DNA of 7,514 bases from JBDTGE01 sp050742975 (lineage in GTDB: Bacteria > Actinomycetota > Actinomycetes > Mycobacteriales > Jatrophihabitantaceae): the NCBI GenBank assembly GCA_050742975.1, contig JBOGDQ010000172.1:1-7514 (forward strand), read 5' to 3'. Position 1 is the stretch's first letter. Every line of letters begins with the position of its first letter. The notes beneath the pieces were generated by a model, which made no database searches, was not told the DNA's origin, and saw only the letters and a program-made list of their open reading frames with translations. Position numbers and translations under genes: made by a program. This document shows, piece after piece, positions 1 to 6,108 of the stretch.

Positions 1-1
1 C

Positions 2-127
2 GAGACCGCGATGATCTTCGGTGAGCTCTACCGCTATGGCGGCGAGTGGAAGTTCCGTGCTGTTGGACAGGGGTACGCATCGGGCTTGCGAGGCATCGCT
101 CTAGACTTCGGGGTCAACGTTTCGTAA
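2..127 (+). CDS. terD: TerD-family protein, C-terminal end only (5' truncated by window edge)
   Basis: Only the last 41 codons and a TAA stop are visible; the reading frame is open to the left edge. The visible tail contains GELYRYGGEWKFRAVGQGY followed by a short strand ending in FGVNVS. This matches the usual end of TerD-domain proteins: a Gly-Glu-Leu/Val-Tyr-Arg strand, the E-W-K-F strand, an A/L-x-G-Q-G-Y turn and a final hydrophobic strand. The TerD gene at 3881-4456 ends the same way (GEVYRH...EWKFKVLGQGY). TerD proteins are cytoplasmic calcium-binding beta-sandwich proteins of the tellurite/chemical-stress response. The calcium-binding loop of this copy lies outside the window, so I cannot say whether it is intact. 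It sits 40 bases upstream of the DUF475/TerC-like gene on the same strand. Family assignment is firm; the subtype is unknown. Confidence 0.88.
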   Translation, partial: ETAMIFGELYRYGGEWKFRAVGQGYASGLRGIALDFGVNVS

Positions 128-167
128 GCCAAGGTCATATGTTTCGTAAAGCGGATTGGGTAGCCCA

Positions 168-1292
168 GTGCTTCTGAAAACCTTCGGCTGGTCTCTCGGC
201 GTCACCGCCGTGGGCTTCGCCCTCGCGGCGGTCTTCTGGGGGTGGGAGGGGCTCGCTGTCGTGGCGATCCTGTCCGTCCTGGAGATCTCGCTGTCCTTCG
301 ACAACGCGGTCGTCAACGCCACCGTGCTGGTCCGGATGAGCCCGTTCTGGCAGAAGATCTTCCTTACCGTCGGCGTGGCCATCGCGGTGTTCGGCATGCG
401 GCTGGTCTTCCCGCTCGTCATCGTGGCGATCACCGCGAAGCTCAACCCGGTCGAGGCGATCCGGCTCGCGCTGGAGAAGGGTGACCCGGGCAAGCACGGC
501 ACGTACGGTTACCTGCTGCACCAGGCGCATCCGGCGATCGCGGCCTTCGGCGGAATGTTCCTGCTGATGCTGTTCCTCGACTTCATGTTCGAGGAGCGCG
601 AGCTCACCTGGCTGACCTGGATCGAGAAGCCGCTCGCCCGCATCGGCAAGCTGGACCAGCTCTCGGTGGTCGTCGCGCTCGGCACGCTCGCCGTGGCCGC
701 CTACACGCTTGGCGAGAGTGCGGACACCGCCCAGCCGGACCGGATCTCGACGATCCTCGTGTCCGGCCTGCTCGGCCTGGGGACCTACCTGCTGGTGAAC
801 ACGCTCGGCGAATTCTTCGACACTGACGACGACGCGCTGGAGGAGGAGGACGGGCATGTCCACGTGACTGCCGGAGGCAAGCGGATAGTGCAGGCCGTCG
901 GCAAGGCGGCGTTCTTCCTGTTCCTGTACCTGGAGGTCCTGGACGCCTCGTTCAGCTTCGACGGTGTCGTCGGCGCGTTCGCCATCACCAGCGATCCGAT
1001 CCTGATCGCCATCGGACTGGGCGTCGGCGCGATGTTCATCCGTTCGCTGACGGTGTTCCTGGTCCGCAAGGGAACGCTCAGCGAGTTCGAGTACCTCGAG
1101 CACGGCGCGCTGTGGGCGATCGGTGCGCTGGCGGTGATCTTGCTGATCACCATCGAGTACGAGGTGCCCGAGGTCGTCACCGGCCTGATCGGTGTCGGCT
1201 TCATCGGCGCCGCGTTCATCTCGTCCATCGTGCGCAACCGGAACGAGGCCGACGAGGCCGAGGCCGACCGGGAACCGGCGGCCGTCCAGTAG
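168..1292 (+). CDS. DUF475 / TerC-like integral membrane protein
   Basis: Polytopic inner-membrane protein of 374 residues. It has two copies of the TerC-superfamily signature: SLSFDNAVVNA near residues 41-51 and ASFSFDGVVGAF near 260-271, each placing a conserved Asp inside a membrane helix. About eight or nine hydrophobic segments are visible. An acidic hydrophilic stretch (DTDDDALEEEDGH, about 218-230) separates the two halves. The tail after residue 355 is charged and cytoplasmic-looking. Order and sequence match actinobacterial DUF475 proteins encoded beside terD genes. Known for the superfamily: TerC binds TerD-type proteins at the membrane, and related MeeF/Alx-type TerC proteins export Mn. 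The metal here is unknown. I chose GTG 168 because the resulting MLLKTFGW matches the usual family start. A TTG at 156 would add four residues. Neither start has a strong ribosome-binding site. The next gene begins 13 bases downstream. Confidence 0.88.
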   Translation: MLLKTFGWSLGVTAVGFALAAVFWGWEGLAVVAILSVLEISLSFDNAVVNATVLVRMSPFWQKIFLTVGVAIAVFGMRLVFPLVIVAITAKLNPVEAIRLALEKGDPGKHGTYGYLLHQAHPAIAAFGGMFLLMLFLDFMFEERELTWLTWIEKPLARIGKLDQLSVVVALGTLAVAAYTLGESADTAQPDRISTILVSGLLGLGTYLLVNTLGEFFDTDDDALEEEDGHVHVTAGGKRIVQAVGKAAFFLFLYLEVLDASFSFDGVVGAFAITSDPILIAIGLGVGAMFIRSLTVFLVRKGTLSEFEYLEHGALWAIGALAVILLITIEYEVPEVVTGLIGVGFIGAAFISSIVRNRNEADEAEADREPAAVQ

Positions 1293-1295
1293 GAG
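1291..1295 (+). promoter_or_regulatory. Ribosome-binding site of the TerA-like gene, overlapping the upstream stop
   Basis: AGGAG begins on the second base of the TAG stop of the DUF475 gene (1290-1292) and lies 10 bases before ATG 1306. This supports the start giving MGIDYSKR, a conserved family beginning, and suggests that the two genes share a transcript. Confidence 0.6.
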
Positions 1296-1305
1296 TTGAG
1301 TAGCT

Positions 1306-2007
1306 ATGGGTATCGACTACAGCAAGCGTCCAGAACCGGCTGCGGCGCCAGCACCGCCAGCACCGCCGCCGGCAGCCGCTGCGGCCCCGCCGCCGACGTC
1401 GAAGGTGACGCTCACCAAGGCGGCGCCGACGGTCTCGCTGACCAAGCACGGCTCGGCGGGCGGCCTGATGCGGGTGAACCTGAACTGGGATGCCAAGGCG
1501 CCGGGCAGCGGCGGCGGACTGTTCCGCAAGGTCAAGCCACTCGACCTCGACCTGGGCTGTCTGTACGAGTTCACCGACGGGACGAAGGGCGTCGTGCAGG
1601 CGCTCGGCAACTCGTTCACCGCCAAGCCACGCGGCGTCAGTGACCGGGTCATCTGGCTCGACGGCGACGATCGCTCCGGCAGCAACACGGCGGGCGAGAA
1701 CCTGTTCGTCGATCTGGCCCACGCCGGCCAGATCAAGCGGATCCTGGTCTTCGCGCTGATCTACGAGGGCGCGGCGAACTGGGCCGCGGCCAACGGCGTC
1801 GTCACCCTGTTCCCGGCGAGCGGGCCACAGGTCGAGGTGCGCTTGGACGACCCGCGCGACGGCGCCCGCATCTGCGGCGTCGCCCTGCTGGAGAGCACCG
1901 GCGGTGAGCTGTCCGTGCGCCGCGAGGTGAACTACATCAACGGCGGCCAGCGCCTGCTCGACGAGGCCTATGGCTGGGGCATGAACTGGACGCCGGGCCG
2001 CAAGTAG
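1306..2007 (+). CDS. terA: TerA-like tellurium resistance protein with Pro/Ala-rich N-terminus
   Basis: A 233-residue protein. Residues 1-8 (MGIDYSKR) are a conserved start in actinobacterial TerA-like proteins. Residues 9-32 are almost only Pro and Ala, probably disordered. Residues 34-47 hold two strand-like copies, VTLTK and VSLTK. The TerD/TerA-type beta-sandwich follows, with a DLDLGCLYEF strand (80-89), an acidic loop WLDGDDRSG...GEN (117-132) that is the likely metal site, the strand RILVFALIYEG, and the C-terminal EAYGWGMNW signature. It is shorter than enterobacterial TerA, which is close to 390 residues. Known of the family: it acts in the cytoplasm or at the inner membrane with TerD and TerC in tellurite/oxidative-stress tolerance, with no demonstrated enzyme activity. 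It follows the DUF475 gene closely, suggesting co-transcription. A divergent paralogue lies at 4453-5502. The product is often annotated simply as 'TerD family' or 'tellurium resistance protein'. Confidence 0.88.
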   Translation: MGIDYSKRPEPAAAPAPPAPPPAAAAAPPPTSKVTLTKAAPTVSLTKHGSAGGLMRVNLNWDAKAPGSGGGLFRKVKPLDLDLGCLYEFTDGTKGVVQALGNSFTAKPRGVSDRVIWLDGDDRSGSNTAGENLFVDLAHAGQIKRILVFALIYEGAANWAAANGVVTLFPASGPQVEVRLDDPRDGARICGVALLESTGGELSVRREVNYINGGQRLLDEAYGWGMNWTPGRK

Positions 2008-2036
2008 CGGCGACGGACCGCGCATACTGCCAACCG

Positions 2037-2074
2037 GTACGGTCGAGGTACGCAAGCTTCGCACCACCTGTACG
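2037..2074 (+). promoter_or_regulatory. Phased GTACG repeats upstream of telA (possible operator)
   Basis: The five bases GTACG occur at 2037-2041, 2048-2052 and 2070-2074, with starts 11 and then 22 bases apart, so all face the same side of the helix. The first two are part of GGTACG direct repeats. They lie in the 82-base gap between the TerA-like gene and telA, the largest gap in the plus-strand Ter genes. No convincing -10/-35 pair was found, although ATACTG near 2024 is weakly -10-like. The sites are short and could be chance. Confidence 0.25.
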
Positions 2075-2076
2075 AC

Positions 2077-2083
2077 GAGGAGA
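2077..2083 (+). promoter_or_regulatory. Strong ribosome-binding site of telA
   Basis: GAGGAGA sits six bases upstream of ATG 2090. It is the best Shine-Dalgarno match among the plus-strand genes here and fixes the telA start. Confidence 0.75.
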
Positions 2084-2089
2084 ACGAAC

Positions 2090-3343
2090 ATGTCCGAGCT
2101 CGATCTCGGTTCCACGGCCACGCCCGCCGCGGCAGCTACGCCTGCGCCGGCCGCAGCGGGCACGGCCCTCGTGCTGGCCCCGCCGGCTCCCGTCCAGCTG
2201 GTGAAACAGGAGGAGGCGGCCGGCGCGATCCCGGTCGACGACGCCAAGAAGACCGAGCTGGCCGCCAAGGCCGCCGCGTTCGCCAACGAGCTGGCGACCA
2301 TGGACACCCGCTCGCCGGCGTTCACCCAGAAGGTCGACTCGATCACCTCCATGGGGGACAAGGACATGCGCGCCGTCGCGAGTGTGTCGAACCGGATGCT
2401 GGATCGCCCGGCCGCGGTCATCAAGGCGAGCAAGGGCGGTGGCGGCGGCGACGCGCAGACCCGCGTCTCGAACACGCTCGTCGACCTGCGCATGACCGTC
2501 ACCGATCTGGACCCGAACCGTGCGGACCTCACCGGTGTCAAGAAGGTGCTCAAGTGGCTGCCCGGCGGTGACAAGATCCAGCGCTACTTCGCCAAGTACG
2601 AGTCGGCTCAGACGCACCTGAACGCGATCATCAAGGCCCTGGACTCCGGTCAGGACGATCTTCGCAAGGACAACGCGGCGATCGAGACCGAGAAGGCGAA
2701 CATGTGGACGTTGATGGGCAAGCTGAGCGAGTACAACGCGCTCGCCGGCGCGCTCGACGACGCGGTCGCGCAGAAGATCGCCGAGCTCGAGACGGGGGGC
2801 AAGGCCGACGACGCCAACACGCTCAAGTCCGATGCGCTGTTCGCGATCCGCCAGCGCCGCCAGGACATCATGACCCAGATGGCGGTGTCGGTGCAGGGGT
2901 ACATGGCGCTCGACCTGGTCCGCAAGAACAACATCGAGCTGATCAAGGGCGTCGACCGCGCGCAGACCACCACGGTCGCCGCGCTGCGCACCGCGGTCAT
3001 CGTCTCGCAGGCACTGGCGCGGCAGAAGCTGGTGCTCGACCAGATCACGGCCCTGAACACGACGACGTCCAACCTGATCGAATCGACGTCCAACCAGCTG
3101 CGGATCCAGGGCGCCGAGATCAACCAGCAGGCGGCCAGCAGCACGATCGACATCCAGAAGCTGCAGACCGCGTTCGACAACGTGTTCCAGACCATGGACG
3201 CGATCGACACGTTCCGGACCCAGGCCGTCGACAGCATGGCGCAGACCGTCACCGCGCTCGAGGGCCAGATCGAGCGGGCCAAGCCGTACCTCGAGCGGAC
3301 CCGTCGCGGCGAGGGCGCCGAGCAGACCCAGATCGGGTCCTGA
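2090..3343 (+). CDS. telA: TelA/KlaA-family toxic anion resistance protein
   Basis: A 417-residue, almost wholly alpha-helical protein of the TelA (toxic anion resistance) family. Residues 1-45 are an Ala/Pro-rich low-complexity lead. From about residue 60 onward the protein is charged and helix-forming, with the family's typical pattern: a paired-helix start (AAFANELATMD..SPAFTQKVDSI), the basic block KKVLKWLPGGDKIQRYFAKY, which resembles family members' 'lpgg.klkryf.ky' segment, the central RRQDIMTQMAVSVQGYMALDLVRKNN segment in short form, and long coiled-coil-like helices to about 405. The length is normal for the family. No signal peptide or membrane helix is seen, so it is cytoplasmic. 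Family knowledge: TelA/KlaA proteins come from plasmid tellurite-resistance loci and chromosomal Ter clusters; the biochemical role is unresolved. The next gene starts 36 bases downstream. The start is supported by GAGGAGA six bases upstream. Confidence 0.92.
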   Translation: MSELDLGSTATPAAAATPAPAAAGTALVLAPPAPVQLVKQEEAAGAIPVDDAKKTELAAKAAAFANELATMDTRSPAFTQKVDSITSMGDKDMRAVASVSNRMLDRPAAVIKASKGGGGGDAQTRVSNTLVDLRMTVTDLDPNRADLTGVKKVLKWLPGGDKIQRYFAKYESAQTHLNAIIKALDSGQDDLRKDNAAIETEKANMWTLMGKLSEYNALAGALDDAVAQKIAELETGGKADDANTLKSDALFAIRQRRQDIMTQMAVSVQGYMALDLVRKNNIELIKGVDRAQTTTVAALRTAVIVSQALARQKLVLDQITALNTTTSNLIESTSNQLRIQGAEINQQAASSTIDIQKLQTAFDNVFQTMDAIDTFRTQAVDSMAQTVTALEGQIERAKPYLERTRRGEGAEQTQIGS

Positions 3344-3379
3344 GCCGGCACCTCGGGACGGCCGCTGAGGACGTAGGGA

Positions 3380-3865
3380 ATGACGTGGTTCCGCCGCATA
3401 CGCGAGCAGGCGCAGGACGAGGTCGCGCCCGACGCGAGCGACAGTCCTGACGCGCTGCGCGCGAAGATCTTCGAGCTGATCGGGTTCGTCAACGGCAGCG
3501 CGGGGCAGCTGCCGGCAGAGGGTGTCGTGATCGCGCGCCGGATCACCGACACCGTGCGCGAGGTGGTCGACGGCGCCGATCCCGAGCGGGGCCTGGACAT
3601 CTACGCGATCGTGGCGATCAAGGGCATCCTCGGCGACTACCTGCCCACCACGCTGCGCAGCTACCTTGCCATCGATCCCGGCCAGGTCGACGTTCCCCGC
3701 CCGTCGGGGCGCACGCCGTCCGAGTCGCTGCTGGAACAGCTGGACGCGCTGTGGTCCTCTGCCACCGATCTGCTCGTGGCCACGCAGGCGCACGACGCCG
3801 ACTCGCTGCTCTCGCAGGGCGCCTTCCTGCGCACCAAGTTCACCCGCTCGGATCTGGATCTCTAG
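3380..3865 (+). CDS. Small conserved helical protein of Ter clusters, possibly XpaC-like
   Basis: A 161-residue soluble protein with no signal peptide or membrane segment. It is mostly helical: a basic start (MTWFRRIREQ), helices about 25-70, then IVAIKGILGDYLPTTLRSYLAID (about 76-98) in which a Y-L-P-T-T-L-x-x-Y pattern stands out. A Pro/Gly/Arg linker (about 104-113) and a C-terminal helical hairpin follow. I do not recognise it by sequence alone. The Y-L-P/D-x-T-x-x-x-L/Y pattern and the position directly after telA recall XpaC-type proteins, which are paired with TelA-family proteins in other bacteria (for example xpaC beside yaaN in Bacillus). That link is inference. A TGAGG eight to nine bases before ATG 3380 supports the start; GTAGGGA, directly abutting the ATG, is too close to serve. 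Its stop is 15 bases before the next terD, so co-expression is likely. Confidence 0.72.
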   Translation: MTWFRRIREQAQDEVAPDASDSPDALRAKIFELIGFVNGSAGQLPAEGVVIARRITDTVREVVDGADPERGLDIYAIVAIKGILGDYLPTTLRSYLAIDPGQVDVPRPSGRTPSESLLEQLDALWSSATDLLVATQAHDADSLLSQGAFLRTKFTRSDLDL

Positions 3866-3880
3866 GAGTCACGTCCGTCG

Positions 3881-4456
3881 ATGGCCGTCATGAAGCGCGG
3901 GGCGAACGTCGCCCTCACCCGGGAGGTGCCCGGGCTGTCGGGGCTGGTGCTGGGCGTCGGCTGGGACGCGGGCCACGAGACGGCGCTCGCCGACAACCTG
4001 GTAACGGCCACGCTGCTGTGCGACGCGAGCAACCGCGCGCTGTCCGAGCAGCACTTCGTGTTCTTCAACCAGCTGGCCTCGCCGGATCTGTCGGTGCACG
4101 AGCTCGAGCGGGCCGTCGGTGAGGACCAGGACCAGATCGAGATCGACCTGAACGCCGTCCCCGCCGCGGTCGAGCGCATCGTCGTCGTGCTCTACGTGAA
4201 CGACGGCCCGGCGCAGCGTCGCACGCTCGGGCAGCTGAAGTCCTGCTACGTAAGGGTGTTGAACCTAGCGGGCAACGCCGAGCTGGTGCGTTCGGAGGAC
4301 CTGGCGCCGGCGCTGTCGCAGGCGACCGCGCTCGCGCTCGGCGAGGTTTACCGGCACTCCACTGGCAGCGGCTCAGAGTGGAAATTCAAGGTGCTCGGCC
4401 AGGGCTACTCGCGCGGCGTGGCCGGAATCCTGGCCGACTACGGGCTGTCGGTATGA
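3881..4456 (+). CDS. terD: Divergent TerD-family protein with degraded calcium-binding loop
   Basis: A 191-residue TerD-domain protein, normal length for the family. Recognisable elements in order: RGANVALTREVPGLSGLVLGVGWD (6-29, given here as the TerD first strands), the QHFVFFNQLASPD strand (57-69), a D/E-rich strand DQDQIEIDL (82-90), VERIVVVLYVND (97-108), and the terminal GEVYRH..SEWKFKVLGQGY (154-176). The oddity is the central loop. Canonical TerD has H-T-G-D-N-x-T-G-x-G-x-G-D-D-E, whereas this copy reads SVHELERAVGEDQDQ (71-85), and the usual D-L-D-A-S after GWD is replaced by LVTATLLCDAS. Calcium binding may therefore be weakened or lost. AGGAG overlaps the upstream stop, 12 bases before ATG 3881; an ATG at 3890 is a possible alternative. 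The stop overlaps the next start (ATGA at 4453-4456), indicating translational coupling. Confidence 0.87.
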   Translation: MAVMKRGANVALTREVPGLSGLVLGVGWDAGHETALADNLVTATLLCDASNRALSEQHFVFFNQLASPDLSVHELERAVGEDQDQIEIDLNAVPAAVERIVVVLYVNDGPAQRRTLGQLKSCYVRVLNLAGNAELVRSEDLAPALSQATALALGEVYRHSTGSGSEWKFKVLGQGYSRGVAGILADYGLSV

Positions 4457-5502
4457 TCACCGACCCGCGCTTCGCTCCCCGGCGCACCGACCTGCCGTAC
4501 CTGCGCCGCCGCAGGCTCCCCAGGGCGGTAGGCGAGCCGCAGCCGGCCGTGCCGTCGGCGGCACCGGCCGCGGCGGGCACGATCTCCTTCGACCGTCCCG
4601 ATCGCCGGCGGACAGCGTCCACGCCGCCTGCGCCGCCTGCGCCGTCCACGCCGGCGGCCGGTGGTTCGGCGGGCTCGAAGATCTCCTTCGACCGGCCGGA
4701 TCGCCGATCGTCGAGCCCGCAACCCGTGCCGGCCGCGTCGTCGTCGCTGGACCTCGACAGTCCGGCGACGCGGCCTCCCGCGCCGGCTGCCCCGACCTCC
4801 CCGGCTCCGCGCCCGACGCCGGTCGGCGCGCCCGCTGCGTCGTCATCGTCGCTGGACCTGGACGAGCCGGCCCCGCCGGCGGCCGCGCAGCCGTCGGCGC
4901 CGCCGGCCGAGCCACCGCGCCGGGTCCGCGACGACGTGCGCGTCCGGGCGGGCGCGCGCAAGATCCTCACGGTCACCGCGCCGACGGTCACGCTGACCCG
5001 GCTGCAGAGCGCGATCGGCACGCTGCGGGTCGAGGGTGCCTGCTCGGACGAGGTGGGCGATCTGCGCATCGGCTGCGCGTACCAGCTCCGTTCGGGCGAG
5101 TCGTCGACCGTCCAGCTCACCGGCGGCAACCGGCTCGCACCGGCCGGCTCACGCCGCCCGGTGATCATCGCCAGTCACGAGCAGTTCGGCCTGATCTCGG
5201 TCGATCTGCGGCAGTCGGTCGCGCTCGAGCGGATGGCGATCTACGCGTTCTCCGAGACGCGCGCGCCGTTGCGCTGGGGCGGCACCCTGATCGCCGAGAC
5301 GTTCGGCGGCGCCCGGATCGAGCTGCCGCTGGAGTCGCTGCGCGGTGGCGACGTCGCGATGCTGATGTCGCTGTACAACGTGCGCGGCGAGTTCGTGCTG
5401 CGCGCCGAGATGCAGTCGCTCAACGGCGGGGTGCGCGAGGCCTGCCGCGCCTACGGGTACGACCGCATCACCTGGCTGGACGATCGCACGCCCGTCGACT
5501 GA
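4453..5502 (+). CDS. Divergent TerA-like protein with long disordered, motif-repeat N-terminus
   Basis: A 349-residue protein. Residues 1-169 are basic and then Pro/Ala/Ser-rich, probably disordered, and contain two copies of ISFDRPDRR (44-52 and 77-85) and two of SSLDLD (97-102 and 132-137). From residue 170 a TerA/TerD-type domain aligns by eye with the protein at 1306-2007: APTVTLTR with APTVSLTK, DLRIGCAYQL with DLDLGCLYEF, ISVDLRQ with LFVDLAH, and a C-terminal SLNGG...AYGYDRITW with YINGG...AYGWGMNW. The acidic loop WLDGDDRSG...GEN of the first paralogue is replaced by VIIASHEQFGLI (237-248), so the metal site appears lost. ATG 4453 overlaps the terD stop as ATGA. The same frame is open upstream to 4378, but that would run deep into terD and is unlikely. 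It probably works as a partner of the divergent TerD just before it. Confidence 0.84.
   Translation: MITDPRFAPRRTDLPYLRRRRLPRAVGEPQPAVPSAAPAAAGTISFDRPDRRRTASTPPAPPAPSTPAAGGSAGSKISFDRPDRRSSSPQPVPAASSSLDLDSPATRPPAPAAPTSPAPRPTPVGAPAASSSSLDLDEPAPPAAAQPSAPPAEPPRRVRDDVRVRAGARKILTVTAPTVTLTRLQSAIGTLRVEGACSDEVGDLRIGCAYQLRSGESSTVQLTGGNRLAPAGSRRPVIIASHEQFGLISVDLRQSVALERMAIYAFSETRAPLRWGGTLIAETFGGARIELPLESLRGGDVAMLMSLYNVRGEFVLRAEMQSLNGGVREACRAYGYDRITWLDDRTPVD
4581..4706 (+). repeat. Duplicated 27-base unit encoding ISFDRPDRR
   Basis: Bases 4581-4607 and 4680-4706 match at 25 of 27 positions (GATCTCCTTCGACCG, then two differences, ending ATCGCCG). Both are in frame and encode ISFDRPDRR. They are separated by a Pro/Ala/Gly-rich spacer whose sequence is not repeated, so the motif itself is what is conserved or recently duplicated. 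Confidence 0.85.
4735..4863 (+). repeat. Duplicated Ser-rich LDLD-coding unit
   Basis: Bases 4735-4758 and 4837-4863 are near copies (GCGTCGTC..., then TCGTCGCTGGACCT and GAC). They encode ASSSLDLD and ASSSSLDLD, and the second copy has one extra serine codon. They follow the ISFDRPDRR pair in the same disordered region. Confidence 0.8.
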
Positions 5503-5531
5503 GCGGCGTGACCCAACCTGGCGGGCAGCTC

Positions 5532-6065
5532 ATGACGTATACATGGCACGGAGGGCTGGTGACGGTCCCCTGGAAGGAGCCGAGTCACCGCCGGACCGTC
5601 GTGTGGGCCGCGTCCGTCGCGGGCGCGTCCGTGGTTGCTGCCGGGGTGGCGATCGCGCACCTGCCGAGCGATGGCGGCGCGGGCGGAGCGGGCGCTCAGG
5701 CGTCGTGCGTGGCGCCGTTCCTGCGTGCCGATCAGCGCGTCTCGCCGCCCGAGCCGGGCCATCCCTCGACGCTGGGCGAGGTCCGTGCCGGGCAGAGCGT
5801 GACGGTGTACGGGCACTGGTATTTCGCCGGGCCGTGTGTGGACACCGTCACCGCCGGGCAGCCGATTCCGGCCCCTCGTGCGCTCTCGTCGGTCCGGCTG
5901 CTGCTGACCACCGATGACCATCGCACCACGACGCTCGTGACCGTCCACCCCGCAAGCGACTCGTTCACCGCACGCGTCACCGTCTCGGCCGGCGCCGCCC
6001 CCGGACCGGCGACGATCACCGACGGCCTCGGTCACGTGGTCGACCTGGTGATCTTTTCGCCCTGA
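5532..6065 (+). CDS. Hypothetical membrane-anchored extracytoplasmic protein with a beta-rich (Ig-like) domain
   Basis: I do not recognise a named family. The 177-residue reading has a short charged N-terminus with HRR at 19-21, one hydrophobic helix (about 22-43, VVWAASVAGASVVAAGVAIA), a Gly/Ala linker, and an outer domain from about 58 to the end. The pattern GEVRAGQSVTVYGHWYFAGPC...LLLTTDD...TLVTVHP..DSFTARVTVSAGAAPGPATITD resembles small Ig-like domains of actinobacterial surface proteins, with a 'vraGqsVtV.G.w' first strand and 'PGpatitd' last strand. Cys59 and Cys102 could form a disulfide. There is no lipobox at Cys59 and only a weak twin-arginine resemblance, so I infer a signal anchor or ordinary signal peptide. 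Other starts are GTG 5508, five bases after the preceding stop, and GTG 5559, where GGAGGG lies very close. It may be the last gene of the Ter operon, or unrelated. Confidence 0.65.
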   Translation: MTYTWHGGLVTVPWKEPSHRRTVVWAASVAGASVVAAGVAIAHLPSDGGAGGAGAQASCVAPFLRADQRVSPPEPGHPSTLGEVRAGQSVTVYGHWYFAGPCVDTVTAGQPIPAPRALSSVRLLLTTDDHRTTTLVTVHPASDSFTARVTVSAGAAPGPATITDGLGHVVDLVIFSP

Positions 6066-6096
6066 CATCGACGCGATCGCGCGCGGGCCGAGCCGT

Positions 6097-6102
6097 TACC
6101 GT
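6097..6102 (+). promoter_or_regulatory. Candidate -10 element of a leaderless promoter for the methyltransferase gene
   Basis: TACCGT fits the actinobacterial TANNNT -10 consensus and ends six bases before ATG 6109. That spacing would place transcription initiation at or next to the A of the start codon. No Shine-Dalgarno sequence is seen in the 43-base gap, consistent with a leaderless mRNA. No clear -35 was found at 16-18 bases upstream. Confidence 0.5.
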
Positions 6103-6108
6103 GGCCGG

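Noticed and set aside
135..1103. Long minus-strand open frame opposite the DUF475/TerC-like gene
   Set aside because: It reads as Glu/Arg/Asp/His-rich sequence without family features, while the plus strand encodes a clear TerC-superfamily protein. Such antisense frames are expected in GC-rich codon-biased DNA.
1937..3793. 618-codon minus-strand open frame across telA and the following gene
   Set aside because: It spans several real genes and the gaps between them. Its composition (Arg/Val/Leu/Asp/Gly) is the reverse image of plus-strand codons, and no domain is recognisable.
4386..5168. Minus-strand open frame opposite the second TerA-like gene
   Set aside because: Low-complexity Arg/Ala/Gly/Ser sequence that mirrors the Pro/Ala-rich plus-strand coding region. 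The plus frame has homology to its paralogue and a coupled start.
5586..5660. Twin-arginine signal or lipoprotein signal in the membrane-anchored protein
   Set aside because: HRRTVVW lacks the S/T-R-R-x-F-L-K consensus, and the first cysteine (after AQAS) is about 16 residues beyond the hydrophobic segment with no L-[AS]-[GA]-C box.
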